NCBI RefSeq assembly: GCF_014196965.1
Contig: NZ_JACIEQ010000005.1
Location: 62,001-126,000 of the forward strand
Direction: 5' to 3'
From: Actibacterium naphthalenivorans
GTDB taxonomy: Bacteria; Pseudomonadota; Alphaproteobacteria; Rhodobacterales; Rhodobacteraceae
Length of the DNA: 64,000 nucleotides
Positions 52,484 through 62,230 of this stretch are shown here, one piece after another; position 1 is the first letter of the stretch; each line of letters opens with the position of its first letter. Below the pieces are notes generated by a model. That model did no database searches. It was not told the origin of the DNA and saw only the letters and a program-made list of their open reading frames with translations. The translations under genes were made by a program, and so were the position numbers.

Positions 52484-55412
52484 GGGCCCGCTCCCCCTCC
52501 GGATCGAAGAACACCGGGTCGCATACCCGGCAGAGCGTGTGAACCCCGCGCAGGTGATCCACCAGAACCACCCTCTTGCCATGCCGCGCGCGGCCATCCT
52601 TCAGGAACGCCAGCCCCAGATCACAGCCCAGCATCGGCGAGAAACAGGCCGAGGTGACATAGCCCTGATCATTGGCGCTGACCGGCGTGGCGGCCTCGGA
52701 GAACAGATGCGCCCCGGCAATGATTGCGCCGCCGTCATGCACCGGGCGCAGCCCCACCAGCTGCTCGCGTGCGGGCCCTGTCAGGCCGGGGCGCTGCGCG
52801 GCGGCCTTGCCGATGCAATCCTTGCGCGCCGCGATCATCCGGCCCAGCCCAAGGTCAAAGGCGGTGGTGCGGCCATGCAGTTCGGCATGGGTCAGAAAGC
52901 CCTTTTCGATGCGCAGCACATTCAGCGCCTCCATCCCGTAAGGGCCGCCGCCCAACGCCTCTGCCAGCGTCAGCAGCATCCGGAACAGGCTTTCGCCATA
53001 GCGCGCCGGCACCGCGAGTTCATAGGCCTGCTCACCGGAAAAGGAGATGCGGAACAGCCGCGCGGCCACGCCCGAAACGGCCACCGGGCCACAGGCCATG
53101 AAGGGAAAGCTCTCGTCGCTGATCTCTTCGTCGATCAACGCGTTCACCAGATCGCGCGCCTTCGGCCCGGCAATCGCGAATTGCGCCCAGTGTTCGGTCA
53201 CCGAGATCATGCGCAGATCCATCCGCGGCGCGACACATTGGTGAACGAATTCCAGATGCCGCATCACCTGCCCCGCCGCAGCGGTGGTGGTGGTGATCAC
53301 GAAGTGATCCGCGCCCAGCCGGGCCGCGGTGCCGTCATCCATCACATGCCCGTCTTCGCGCAGCATCAGCCCATAGCGGGCGCGGCCCACCTTCAGGGTC
53401 GAGATCGTGTTGCAATAGACAAGATCCAGAAACGCGCCCGCGTCGGGCCCCTGAATGTCGATCTTGCCCAGGGTGGAAACATCACAGACCCCGACGGTGC
53501 TGCGCACCATCCGCACCTCGCGGTCGCAGGCCGCGCGCCAGCTGGTTTCGCCTCCCTGGGGAAAATACGACGGGCGGTGCCACAGCCCGGCCTCGATCAT
53601 CGGCGCCCCGCGCTGCACCGTCGGCTGGTGCGCCGTGGTGAAACGCTCGGGCGCGAATTCCTTTCCCTGCCCGCCAGCCCCCCAAGCGGCGATCGAAACC
53701 GGTGTAAAGGGAGGCCGATAGGTGGTGGTGCCCGTCTGCGGGATCGTGCGCCCGGTGGCATCGGCCAGCACCGCCAGGGCGCCGATGTTGGAGTTCTTGC
53801 CCTGGTCGGGCGCCATGCCCTGCGTGGTGTAGCGTTTCATATGCTCGACCGAGGCGAACCCCTCTTGCGCGGCCAGCACCACATCCTTCACCGTCACATC
53901 GTTCTGGAAATCGAGCCAGGCGCGGCCCTTGCCCGGCACATGCCACAGCGGCGCGATATCATAGGTGCCATCCCCTGCCTTCGGAACATCGGCCGGCGCG
54001 GCCTTCAGGCCGAGCGCGGCAAGAGCCTCGCCGCCGGCCCGCGCGCCGGCGGCCAGACAGGCGGCGGTGGAAAAATCGCCGTTCGCCGCGCCGACGGCCA
54101 CCATCCCGGGCACCGCATCCTCTGGCGGAACGAAGGCGGCGATGTCTTCACGCCAGATCGGCTTTGCGCCCATGTGGCAACTCAGGTGGACCGAAGGGTT
54201 CCAGCCGCCCGAAACTGCAAGGCAATCGCACTCAAGCGACACGTTGCGCCCCGTCGCGTCCCGCAGAGTGATCTGCGCCAGCCCCAGCCGCCCGGCCGTG
54301 GCCGTAACGCGCGCGCCGGCGAACACCGGAAAGTCACCGGCTGCCACCACATCTTCGCGCGCATCGATCACCGCTGCCACCTCGACTCCGGCCAGCGCCA
54401 TGTCGCGGGCGGTGCGGTGGCCGCTGTCATTATTGGTGAACACCGCGATCCGGCGCCCCGGCGCAACGCCCCAGCGGTTCAGATAGGTGCGCGCGGCCCC
54501 GGCCTGCAGGATGCCCGGCCGATCATTTCCGGCAAAGGCGATGGGCCGTTCCAACGCGCCCGTGGCCAGCACCGCGCGTTTCGCCACGATCCGCCAGAAG
54601 GTTTCCATCGGCGCGTCAGGATGCGGGCGCGCGAGATGCAGGCCCACCCGCTCCAGCGCGCCGAAGGTTCCCTGATCATAAGCGCCTGTCACGGTGGTAC
54701 GCCGCATCAGCCGCACGTTGGGCAGCGCCATCAACTCGGCCACGGCGCCCGCCGCCCAGGCATGGCCCGGCTGGCCGTCCACCTCTTCCACCTCGCCCTT
54801 CAGGCGCCCGCCAAAGCTGTGATCTTCGTCCGCCAGGATGACATCGGCCCCGCCCCGGCCCGCCACGAGGGCGGCCATCAGCCCGGCCGGGCCACCGCCG
54901 ATCACCAGCAGATCGCAATGGGCGAAAGCCTTGTCATAGCGCGCGCCATCGTGCAGCCCCGACAAGGCGCCCAGCCCCGCCGCCCGGCGGATCGCGGGTT
55001 CGTAGAGCTTTTCCCAAAATGCCCGCGGCCACATGAATGTCTTGTAATAGAACCCCGCCCCGAGGAACGGCGCGAAGAGATCATTGACCGCCAGCAGATC
55101 GTGGCGCAGGCCGGGCCAGGCATTCTGGCTGCGCGCCTCGAGACCCTCATACAGTTCCTGCACGGGCGCGCGCACGTTCGGGATGGCCGCGGCGCCGTGC
55201 CCGATGGTCACCAGCGCGTTCGGCTCTTCCGAGCCGGCGCTGAAAATGCCGCGCGGGCGGTGGTACTTGAACGACCGGGCCACCAGCCGCACGTCATTGG
55301 CCATCAGGGCCGAGGCGAGCGTGTCGCCCTCATGGCCGTAGAGCCGCCTGCCGTCGAAGGTGAAGGGCACCGTGATGCGGCGGTTGACGCGGCCCTTGCC
55401 CGGAACCCTCAT
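52476..55412 (-). CDS. soxA: Sarcosine oxidase alpha subunit
   Basis: A 978-residue subunit. The N-terminal part is a 2Fe2S_4-like ferredoxin fold (PFTFDGRRLYGHEGDTLASA). A nucleotide-binding domain follows (LLVIGGGPAGLMAALVAGRG, near residue 170), which binds NAD in characterised enzymes. The C-terminal 380 residues are a GcvT-type aminomethyltransferase fold (MVRSTVGVCDVSTLGKIDIQ, YGLMLREDGHVMDDGTAARL) that binds tetrahydrofolate and captures the one-carbon unit as 5,10-methylene-THF. It overlaps soxD by 4 bases and soxG by 8 bases. Confidence 0.95.
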   Translation of the reverse strand: MRVPGKGRVNRRITVPFTFDGRRLYGHEGDTLASALMANDVRLVARSFKYHRPRGIFSAGSEEPNALVTIGHGAAAIPNVRAPVQELYEGLEARSQNAWPGLRHDLLAVNDLFAPFLGAGFYYKTFMWPRAFWEKLYEPAIRRAAGLGALSGLHDGARYDKAFAHCDLLVIGGGPAGLMAALVAGRGGADVILADEDHSFGGRLKGEVEEVDGQPGHAWAAGAVAELMALPNVRLMRRTTVTGAYDQGTFGALERVGLHLARPHPDAPMETFWRIVAKRAVLATGALERPIAFAGNDRPGILQAGAARTYLNRWGVAPGRRIAVFTNNDSGHRTARDMALAGVEVAAVIDAREDVVAAGDFPVFAGARVTATAGRLGLAQITLRDATGRNVSLECDCLAVSGGWNPSVHLSCHMGAKPIWREDIAAFVPPEDAVPGMVAVGAANGDFSTAACLAAGARAGGEALAALGLKAAPADVPKAGDGTYDIAPLWHVPGKGRAWLDFQNDVTVKDVVLAAQEGFASVEHMKRYTTQGMAPDQGKNSNIGALAVLADATGRTIPQTGTTTYRPPFTPVSIAAWGAGGQGKEFAPERFTTAHQPTVQRGAPMIEAGLWHRPSYFPQGGETSWRAACDREVRMVRSTVGVCDVSTLGKIDIQGPDAGAFLDLVYCNTISTLKVGRARYGLMLREDGHVMDDGTAARLGADHFVITTTTAAAGQVMRHLEFVHQCVAPRMDLRMISVTEHWAQFAIAGPKARDLVNALIDEEISDESFPFMACGPVAVSGVAARLFRISFSGEQAYELAVPARYGESLFRMLLTLAEALGGGPYGMEALNVLRIEKGFLTHAELHGRTTAFDLGLGRMIAARKDCIGKAAAQRPGLTGPAREQLVGLRPVHDGGAIIAGAHLFSEAATPVSANDQGYVTSACFSPMLGCDLGLAFLKDGRARHGKRVVLVDHLRGVHTLCRVCDPVFFDPEGERARG

Positions 55413-55681
55413 GCGCCGCCCTCCGCCACGTCGTGGACCAGCACCGCCGAAAGCACCTCATGCGTCACGGTATTGCGCTCGACCAGCAGCCAGGCCGCGC
55501 ACCCCATCTCATGATACCACAAGTCGCGGGTCGGCCCGGCCGGGTTGTCGCGCAGATGCAGATACTCATCCCACGCCTCCGGCGGTGCATCCGCAGCGGG
55601 GCGGTGAAGATAGGCCTCATGCCCCAGATAGGTGAATTCGCGCCGGTCGCGCGCCCCGCACAGGGGGCAGATTATCCTCAT
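55409..55681 (-). CDS. soxD: Sarcosine oxidase delta subunit
   Basis: A 90-residue subunit with the zinc-binding start MRIICPLCGARDRREFTYLG and DLWYHEMGCAAWLLVERNTV. The delta chain carries the zinc ion in the known heterotetramer and has no catalytic role. Start is the ATG at 55681 after GAGGGCGGG; the frame upstream runs into soxB. It overlaps soxA by 4 bases. Confidence 0.95.
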   Translation of the reverse strand: MRIICPLCGARDRREFTYLGHEAYLHRPAADAPPEAWDEYLHLRDNPAGPTRDLWYHEMGCAAWLLVERNTVTHEVLSAVLVHDVAEGGA

Positions 55682-55691
55682 CCCGCCCTCC

Positions 55692-56942
55692 TCAATGCAG
55701 GTTGTGCTGGCTGCCGGTGCCTTCTTCGTCCAGCAGATGGCCGGTGGTGAAACGGTCCAGCCGGAAGCGTTCAGCGGTGGCATGGGGCTGTCCGGTGGCC
55801 ATCAGATGCGCCATCGCCCAGCCCGAGGCCGGCACCGCCTTGAACCCGCCGTAGTTCCAGCCGCAGTTCAGGAACAGCCCCTCGACCGGTGCCTTGTCGA
55901 TGATGGGGGAGCCATCGGGCGTCATGTCCACGATCCCGCCCCAGCTGCGCAGCACCCGCGCCTTGCCGATCATCGGCATCAGGGTCATGCCCGCCTCCAT
56001 CACATGTTCGGCCGCGGGCAGGTTGCCCCGCGCGGCGTAAGAGGCGTGGAAATCCAGATCGCCGCCGAACACCAGCCCACCCTTGTCGGACTGGCTGATG
56101 TAGAAATGGCCCATGCCATACGTCACGACCTGATTGATCACCGGCTTCAGCCCCTCGGTCACGAAGGCCTGCAGCACATGGCTTTCGACCGGCAGGCGCA
56201 GCCCGGCCATCGCCGCCACCTGCCCCGACCGCCCGGCCACGACAACGCCGACCTTGCCGGCCCGGATCGCACCGCGCGTGGTCTGCACACCGGTTACCCG
56301 TCCGCCTACGATATCAATCCCGGTGACCTCGCAGTTCTGGATCAGGTCCACCCCGCGCCGATCGGCCCTGCGGGCAAAGCCCCAGGCCACCGCATCATGC
56401 CGCGCCGTGCCGCCGCGCGGGTGCAAAAGGCCGCCGTGGATGGGAAAGCGGGTCTGCTCGAAATCGAGATAGGGCACATGGGCGCGCACCCCCTCTCTGT
56501 CGAGCAACACCGCATCGTCGCCCTGATTGATCATCGCATTCCCGCGCCGGGCGAAGGCATCGCGCTGGCCATCGGAATGGAACAGGTTGATGATGCCGCG
56601 TTGCGAATGCATCACGTTATAGTTCAGCTCGCGCTCCAGCCCCTCCCACAGCTTCAGCGAATGGCTGTAGAATTCGGAATTGCCCGGCAGGAAATAATTG
56701 GCGCGCACGATCGTGGTGTTGCGGCCGACGTTGCCGCCACCAAGATAGCCTTTTTCAAGCACCGCGATATTGCCCAGCCCGTGGTTCCGGGCCAGGTAAT
56801 AGGCGCTCGCCAGCCCGTGGCCGCCGCCGCCGACGATCACGATGTCATAGGCCGGCTTCGGTTCGGGGTCGCGCCATTGCCGCGCCCAGCCCCTGTTGCC
56901 GCGCAGCCCTTCGCGGAACACTCTGAAGCCTGAAAAACCCAT
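55692..56942 (-). CDS. soxB: Sarcosine oxidase beta subunit
   Basis: A 416-residue flavoprotein. The FAD fold is at residues 33-56 (DIVIVGGGGHGLASAYYLAR). The covalent flavin region is HGGLLHPRGGTARHDAVAWG, and the C-terminus has WGGIVDMTPDGSPIIDKAPV. It oxidises sarcosine to glycine with release of hydrogen peroxide and passing of the methylene group to THF in the alpha chain. The start chosen is 56942, after CCGGAGATGCGC; two other ATGs lie upstream (56996, 56948). It is the first gene of soxBDAG. A separate promoter was not identified. Confidence 0.95.
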   Translation of the reverse strand: MGFSGFRVFREGLRGNRGWARQWRDPEPKPAYDIVIVGGGGHGLASAYYLARNHGLGNIAVLEKGYLGGGNVGRNTTIVRANYFLPGNSEFYSHSLKLWEGLERELNYNVMHSQRGIINLFHSDGQRDAFARRGNAMINQGDDAVLLDREGVRAHVPYLDFEQTRFPIHGGLLHPRGGTARHDAVAWGFARRADRRGVDLIQNCEVTGIDIVGGRVTGVQTTRGAIRAGKVGVVVAGRSGQVAAMAGLRLPVESHVLQAFVTEGLKPVINQVVTYGMGHFYISQSDKGGLVFGGDLDFHASYAARGNLPAAEHVMEAGMTLMPMIGKARVLRSWGGIVDMTPDGSPIIDKAPVEGLFLNCGWNYGGFKAVPASGWAMAHLMATGQPHATAERFRLDRFTTGHLLDEEGTGSQHNLH

Positions 56943-57050
56943 GCGCATCTCCGGATCACCGGAGTTCAGAAGAACAACTCCGCCCCGATACCGCAACGTC
57001 CATTTGCGCTGTTTTGCGCCGCCGGATGTCGCATTCGGACCATGTGCGCG

Positions 57051-58481
57051 TTACAGCCCCTTCGCCCGGTAGCTTTCGGCGACGCGGGTGATGGCCACGA
57101 CATAGGCCGCCGTCCGCAGATCCGGGATATCCTCGCGCCCGTGCCAGACCTCGCGCATCGACTGATAGGCGGTGCGCATCGTGTCATCGAGCCCCGAGCG
57201 CACCAGCTCCAGCTCATCGGCCCCGCGCAGGTAGCGCTCCTTGAAATGTGGTGTCAGCGACCACGTGTTGCCCAGCGCCTCCGACAGGGTTTCAAGCTGA
57301 TCCACGATCAGCTTGTGGCGCGCCTCTTCCTGCCGGCGCTGCATCCGGCCAAAGCGGATATGCGACAGGTTCTTGACCCATTCGAAATAGGATACCGTAA
57401 CACCACCGGCATTGGCGTAGAGATCGGGAATGATCACGGCGCCGCGCCCGCGCAGAACCGCATCGGCGCCGGCGGTGATCGGGCCGTTCGCCGCCTCGAT
57501 GATCAGCGGCGCCTTCACCCGCGCGGCATTGCCCAGGTTGATGACCCCCTCGACCGCAGCGGGAATCAGGATATCGCATTCCTCTTCCAGAAGCACCGCC
57601 CCATCGGCCAGATAGGCCCCTTCGGGGCACCCCTGCACCCCGCCGTTGACGCGGATCCAATGCGCCACCGCATCCACATTCATGCCATCCGGATTGAACA
57701 GCCCGCCGTCACGCTCGATGATGCCGGTGATCCTGGCGCCGTCCTCGACCGAAAGGAACTGCGCGGCGTGGTAGCCCACATTGCCCAGCCCCTGAACGAT
57801 GATCCGCTTGCCCTCGAGCGTGCCCGACAGACCCGCGGTGGCGATATCCTCGGGGTGGCGGAAAAATTCGTGCAGCGCGTATTGCACGCCCCGCCCCGTC
57901 GCCTCGACCCGGCCGGCGATGCCGCCGCCATGCAGCGGCTTGCCGGTGACGCAGGCATTGGCATTGATGTCGGTGGTGTTCATCCGGTTGTACTGATCGG
58001 CGATCCAGGCCATCTCGCGCTCGCTGGTGCCCATGTCGGGGGCCGGCACGTTCTGGCTGGGGCTGATCAGATCCCGCTTGATCAGCTCATAGGCAAACCG
58101 GCGGGTGATCTGCTCCAGCTCGTGCTCGTCCCAGTCCCGCGGGTTGATGCACAGCCCCCCCTTGGAGCCACCGAACGGCGTTTCCACCAGCGCGCATTTA
58201 TAGGTCATCAGCGCCGCCAGCGCCTCGACCTCGTTCTGATTGACCTCGGTGGCATAGCGGATGCCGCCCTTGACCGGCTCCATATGTTCGGAATGCACCG
58301 AACGGTAGCCGGTAAACGTGTGAAGCTGCCCGCGCAGCCGCACCCCGAACCGGACGGTATAGGTGGCGTTGCACACCCTGATCTTTTCCTCCAGCCCCGG
58401 CGGCAGGTCCATCCGCGCCACGGCCTGGCTGAACATCAGATCCACAGATTCCCGAAAGCTCGGCTCGTTCGTTCCGGCCAT
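57051..58481 (-). CDS. gdhA: Glutamate dehydrogenase (Glu/Leu/Phe/Val family)
   Basis: A 476-residue NAD(P)-dependent dehydrogenase. Lysines of the catalytic centre are K71 (VKGGIRYATE), K95 (TYKCAL) and K107 (PFGGSKGGL). The catalytic Asp lies in VPAPDMGTSEREMAWIADQY and the Rossmann fold is VQGLGNVGYHAAQFL. It interconverts glutamate and 2-oxoglutarate plus ammonium. The frame is open further upstream, but the ATG at 58481 follows GGGAGGGATAAA. It lies 108 bases upstream of soxB on the same strand; joint expression for use of methylated amines is possible but not shown. Confidence 0.92.
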   Translation of the reverse strand: MAGTNEPSFRESVDLMFSQAVARMDLPPGLEEKIRVCNATYTVRFGVRLRGQLHTFTGYRSVHSEHMEPVKGGIRYATEVNQNEVEALAALMTYKCALVETPFGGSKGGLCINPRDWDEHELEQITRRFAYELIKRDLISPSQNVPAPDMGTSEREMAWIADQYNRMNTTDINANACVTGKPLHGGGIAGRVEATGRGVQYALHEFFRHPEDIATAGLSGTLEGKRIIVQGLGNVGYHAAQFLSVEDGARITGIIERDGGLFNPDGMNVDAVAHWIRVNGGVQGCPEGAYLADGAVLLEEECDILIPAAVEGVINLGNAARVKAPLIIEAANGPITAGADAVLRGRGAVIIPDLYANAGGVTVSYFEWVKNLSHIRFGRMQRRQEEARHKLIVDQLETLSEALGNTWSLTPHFKERYLRGADELELVRSGLDDTMRTAYQSMREVWHGREDIPDLRTAAYVVAITRVAESYRAKGL

Positions 58482-58797
58482 TTTATCCCTCCCACAGGCA
58501 GGCGCATTGTATCGCGACTCGGTCTGACCGAGCCTAGGGCCTGTTTTCCATAGCACCACCCGAAATTTCGTTAAGGATAGCTTGAACTGGGGCAGCAAAG
58601 TGCTGAAAGCCTTGCATTTGTTTCCCCCCGGGGCGCAGTGATCGCACCCGGCGCGGAACTGGCCCCGGCTTTGCGACAGTGCCCCGAGTGCGCCACAGTT
58701 CGGCCGTAATTTTCCGCCACACCAAGCGTTAGAAGGCGGGGCCGACGTCCGCATCCATTGTGTTTCATTGTGCGGGCGAAGTTGAAAAAGGACGAGT
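58482..58797. other. Gene-free divergent spacer, gdhA to tadG-like
   Basis: 316 bases between divergent genes. It is AT-richer than the coding DNA. One CtrA-like site (58571-58585) is listed separately. No GGAAC-N16/17-CGTT site, tRNA or reading frame with coding signs was seen. Confidence 0.5.
58571..58585 (+). promoter_or_regulatory. CtrA-like site upstream of the TadG-like gene
   Basis: TTAA-GGATAGC-TTGA matches the CtrA full site TTAA-N7-TTAA at 7 of 8 positions. It lies 213 bases from the pseudopilin start and 90 from gdhA, so its target is open. Confidence 0.3.
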
Positions 58798-60549
58798 ATG
58801 ATGTCGCTTCGGATTGAAAAAAGAAGCACTTTTGTAATGTTGAAACGCGCACGGTCTGCCTGGTCGGGGCGGCTGAACCGTTTCCGGCGTGACGAAGACG
58901 GTTCGATGATCTTGTTCGGCCTCTTTCTTCTGATCCTGATGCTGATGGCCAGCGGCCTCGCAATCGACACGATGCGCGCCGAATACACCCGTACCACCAT
59001 CCAGAACACGCTGGACCGCGCCGTGCTGGCCGCCGCCGATCTGAACCAGACCGAAGACGCCAGATCCGTGGTCATCGACTATTTCGACAAGGCCGGAATG
59101 GCGCAATACCTGAACGCGGACTCCATCGTCGTGACACATTCCACCGCCGCCGGGCAGTTGAGTTTCCGCCGGGTGTCGGCAACCGCCTCGACAGAGGTTG
59201 ATACGCTGTTCATGTCGATGCTCGGCGTCGACCGGATCGTATCGGGCGGGGCCAGCACCGCCGAAGAAGGCATCACCGATCTCGAGATCTCTCTTGTCGT
59301 CGACGTGTCGGGTTCCATGGGCTGGTCGTCGAGCAGCGGGTCCACGAAAATCTACGAGCTGCGCGAAGCCGCCAAGGATTTCTCATATTACATGCAGTGC
59401 AACCCGAACGCAGAGCGCAATTCCAACGAACCCTGCACCGTCGAGGATGGCAAGGTTTCGATCTCCCTCGTGCCCTATGCCGAACAGGTCACCGTCGGCT
59501 CCACCCTGCTGGACAAGCTGAACGTGTCGAACGAGCATCAAAGCTCGGATTGCGTGACATTCTCAGGCTCCGAATTCCACGTGACCGCGCTCGACCCGCA
59601 GGTAGAGCTGTCGCGCACCGGGCATTTCGATCCCTGGAATTCGTCGAACTACTATCCGTCGTCCTGGACCTGCCGCACCGACAGCTGGCGCGAGGTCAAG
59701 CCGTTCATGGAAGACCACAATGACGTCTTCACGGCAATCAACCAGCTTTCGGCCGGAGGCAACACCTCGATCGATCTGGGGATGAAATGGGGCGCGGCCC
59801 TGCTGGACCCGACGCTGCGCCCCGCGATCCAGACCCTGACAACCGAGAATTCGGGCAATGGCACCCCCGTGGTGGACGCGGCCTTCGCCGGCCGGCCCTA
59901 TGACTATACCCAGGAATATTCGATGAAGGTCGTGGTGCTGATGACCGATGGCGTCAACACCGACCAGCATTACCTGAAGGATGGCTATCGTTCGGGCCTG
60001 TCAGAGGTGTATCGCAATACCGATCCGAACTATTCTAACCACTTTTCGATCTACAAAGCCGCAACCGGGAAATACTATTACACCCACGACGGCACCTGGA
60101 ACGACTTTCCATTCGGCGATGCCGATGGTGAGGTCGTGACCGTGACCAACACCAGTTGCACCTGGACCTGGTGGCGCGGCTATCGCTGCACGACCACGAC
60201 CGAGGAACAGGTGATCAATCAGCCCGGCGCCGCGGTGCAGATGAACTATCAGGCGGTGTGGGAGCGCTTCCCGACCGATTGGTACGCGCAGTGGAGCTGG
60301 CTGGAGGATCCGGTGGCTGCCAACGGCACCTCGACGAAAAACGCCCGGCTTCAGGACATCTGCTCGGCAGCCAAGCAACAGGGCGTGATCGTCTATACGA
60401 TCGGCTTCGAAGTGTCCGGGGACGCCGACAACGTGATGTCGCAATGTGCCAGCACGCCGGGCCACTACTTTCCCGCCAACGGCAGCAACCTGGCCGAGAT
60501 TTTCGGCGTCATCGCCAGCTCGATCAACCAGCTGAGACTGACCCAATGA
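58798..60549 (+). CDS. TadG-like protein with von Willebrand factor A domain
   Basis: A 583-residue protein with a TadE/TadG-type N-terminus: cytoplasmic DEDGSMILFGLFLLILMLMA, then one membrane helix. A VWA domain follows from about residue 160, with the MIDAS residues in SLVVDVSGSMGWSSSSGST and VVLMTDGVNTDQHYLKDGYR. The MIDAS binds a metal and protein ligands. TadG proteins are minor parts of tight-adherence (Flp) pili. There are two consecutive ATGs, 58798 and 58801, after AAAGGACGAGT. It overlaps the next gene by 4 bases. No prepilin or secretion ATPase is present. Confidence 0.85.
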   Translation: MMSLRIEKRSTFVMLKRARSAWSGRLNRFRRDEDGSMILFGLFLLILMLMASGLAIDTMRAEYTRTTIQNTLDRAVLAAADLNQTEDARSVVIDYFDKAGMAQYLNADSIVVTHSTAAGQLSFRRVSATASTEVDTLFMSMLGVDRIVSGGASTAEEGITDLEISLVVDVSGSMGWSSSSGSTKIYELREAAKDFSYYMQCNPNAERNSNEPCTVEDGKVSISLVPYAEQVTVGSTLLDKLNVSNEHQSSDCVTFSGSEFHVTALDPQVELSRTGHFDPWNSSNYYPSSWTCRTDSWREVKPFMEDHNDVFTAINQLSAGGNTSIDLGMKWGAALLDPTLRPAIQTLTTENSGNGTPVVDAAFAGRPYDYTQEYSMKVVVLMTDGVNTDQHYLKDGYRSGLSEVYRNTDPNYSNHFSIYKAATGKYYYTHDGTWNDFPFGDADGEVVTVTNTSCTWTWWRGYRCTTTTEEQVINQPGAAVQMNYQAVWERFPTDWYAQWSWLEDPVAANGTSTKNARLQDICSAAKQQGVIVYTIGFEVSGDADNVMSQCASTPGHYFPANGSNLAEIFGVIASSINQLRLTQ

Positions 60550-61115
60550 GCCACGGCCTGATGACATTCGCAGGGCGGATCGGCCGCCGGGCAAAGCGCC
60601 TGCTGCGCCGCGAAGACGGCACAGCCACGATGGAGTTCGTGATCATGTTCCCGGTGTTCATGACGCTGTTCCTGTCCAGTTTCGAACTTGCGATCCTGAT
60701 GACCCGCCAGGCGTTTCTGGAACGCGCGGTAGATATGACGGTGCGCGACCTTAGGCTGGGCACCTGGCCGAACCTGGATGCCGACCTGCTGAAATCCGAG
60801 ATCTGCAGCCATCTGGGCAACCTGATCTCCAACTGCTCGTCCGAGCTGATGCTGGAACTGACACCGGTCAACCGGGCAAGCTGGACCCTGCCGAACCCGG
60901 CCGCCACCTGTGTCAACCGCGGCGCCGATGTTCAGCCGGTGGTGACCTTCACGGCGGGCACGCAGAACGAAATGATGATCGTGCGCGCCTGCGCGATGGT
61001 TGATCCGGTGTTTCCGGGCACCGCGCTGGCGCTGCTTCTCGAAGAAAACGTCGGCGACGGCTTTCCGCTGATCGCAACCTCCGGGTTCGTGAACGAGCCG
61101 GGAACGGGAACCTGA
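60546..61115 (+). CDS. TadE-like pseudopilin protein
   Basis: A 189-residue protein. It has the TadE signature: charged REDGTATMEFVIMFPVFMTL with the conserved Glu in the helix, then a single membrane segment. The rest is periplasmic with several cysteines (ICSHLGNLISNCSS, AATCVNRGADVQ) likely in disulfides. It overlaps the VWA gene by 4 bases and is followed after 3 bases by a second TadE-like gene, so these three form one operon. Role in pilus assembly is inferred from the family. Confidence 0.85.
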   Translation: MSHGLMTFAGRIGRRAKRLLRREDGTATMEFVIMFPVFMTLFLSSFELAILMTRQAFLERAVDMTVRDLRLGTWPNLDADLLKSEICSHLGNLISNCSSELMLELTPVNRASWTLPNPAATCVNRGADVQPVVTFTAGTQNEMMIVRACAMVDPVFPGTALALLLEENVGDGFPLIATSGFVNEPGTGT

Positions 61116-61118
61116 GCG

Positions 61119-61685
61119 ATGATGGAAACAATCTGCAAACGCCTGCGCCGCTTCATCGCCGAAGAAGACGCCACGATCACCGCAGAAGCGGTGATGACCC
61201 TGCCGGTGCTGGTCTGGACCTATGTCGGCAGCCTGGCCTTCTTCGATGCCTATGACGCCAAGAACGTCAACCAGAAGGCCGCCTATACGATCAGCGACAT
61301 GCTCAGCCGCGAAACCGCGCCGGTCAATGCCCTCTATATCCAGGGGCTGGCCAACACCTATGATTATCTGACCACCGGGCACGGAACGGATTCCCGCATC
61401 CGGGTGACGATCGTCCGCTGCGCGGACAATTGCGCCAATAACGATGCCTCCCGCGTGATGACGCGGGATTGGTCTTACGGAACCGGAACACTTGCCCCCC
61501 TGACCGATGGCGATCTGTCATCCTATCTGGACGTGATCCCGATCATGCCGGCGGGCGACCGGGTTATCCTGGTCGAAACTTTCGTCACCTATACGCCCGC
61601 GTTCAACGTCGGGCTGGATCAGCGCAGCTTCGAGAATACCGTGGTGACCCGCCCGCGCTTCATGGCGACGATCCCCTGGGGCTAA
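61119..61685 (+). CDS. Second TadE-like pseudopilin protein
   Basis: A 188-residue protein with the TadE form: RRFIAEEDATITAEAVMTLP, where Glu lies within the hydrophobic helix, then PVLVWTYVGSLAFFDAYDAK. The periplasmic part carries two cysteines (VRCADNCANN). It differs from its neighbour but the layout is the same. Two consecutive ATGs begin the frame. Its end overlaps the converging membrane-protein gene by 4 bases. Confidence 0.8.
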   Translation: MMETICKRLRRFIAEEDATITAEAVMTLPVLVWTYVGSLAFFDAYDAKNVNQKAAYTISDMLSRETAPVNALYIQGLANTYDYLTTGHGTDSRIRVTIVRCADNCANNDASRVMTRDWSYGTGTLAPLTDGDLSSYLDVIPIMPAGDRVILVETFVTYTPAFNVGLDQRSFENTVVTRPRFMATIPWG

Positions 61686-62167
61686 GCCTCGTCCGCCTGC
61701 GCGCGTTCATGCAGCCGCGCGGTCAGGATTTCGGCCATGAACTTGGTCTGGCCGGCGGCGGTCACGCCGCCGACGCCGACACGCCGCCCCAGCCGCCACC
61801 ACATGCCTGGCGCCCAGGCCCGCCCCGGCGCCGTCTTCAGGTGCAGCACGAAGCCGTTGGTCGGTTTCATCGCGAAAGTGCCACGCTCGACCGCCTCGAT
61901 CTGATCGATCCGCGCCAGCTCGCGCCCGGCATCATCGACAAGCGCCTCTTCGGTCAGCCGCAGCCCGCGCCCCGTTGCCCGGCGCATCATCTCGGCCAGC
62001 CACAGCATCAGGATGCCGAACACCAGCATGAAGACCTGCCAGCCCGGCGCGTCATGCGGGCGCGCCAGCCCGATGTACAGAACGACACCGCCCAAAAGCA
62101 GCAGAACACCGATGCCGAACACGCGGCGCGGCAAAGAGGCGGAAACGGTGGCAAGCACCTTGGTCAT
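61682..62167 (-). CDS. Membrane protein of unknown function
   Basis: A 161-residue protein. Two N-terminal helices are seen: VFGIGVLLLLGGVVLYIGLA and VFMLVFGILMLWLAEMM. The soluble C-terminal part (LRLTEEALVDDAGRELARID, LHLKTAPGRAWAPGMWWRLG) looks like a PH-like or DUF3093-like domain. It is likely cytoplasmic. No neighbour on its strand overlaps it; the next gene downstream is the converging TadE-like gene. Confidence 0.7.
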   Translation of the reverse strand: MTKVLATVSASLPRRVFGIGVLLLLGGVVLYIGLARPHDAPGWQVFMLVFGILMLWLAEMMRRATGRGLRLTEEALVDDAGRELARIDQIEAVERGTFAMKPTNGFVLHLKTAPGRAWAPGMWWRLGRRVGVGGVTAAGQTKFMAEILTARLHERAQADEA

Positions 62168-62230
62168 CGGGGTCTCCTGAAAGGTCCGCCGCCGGTTTAG
62201 CCGCCGCCGCGCGAAAGATCGAGAGGGCGT

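Noticed and set aside
52407-55514. A 1035-codon open frame on the plus strand
   Set aside because: It is the mirror of soxA/soxG. The composition is shadow-like and soxA is complete and collinear with the family.
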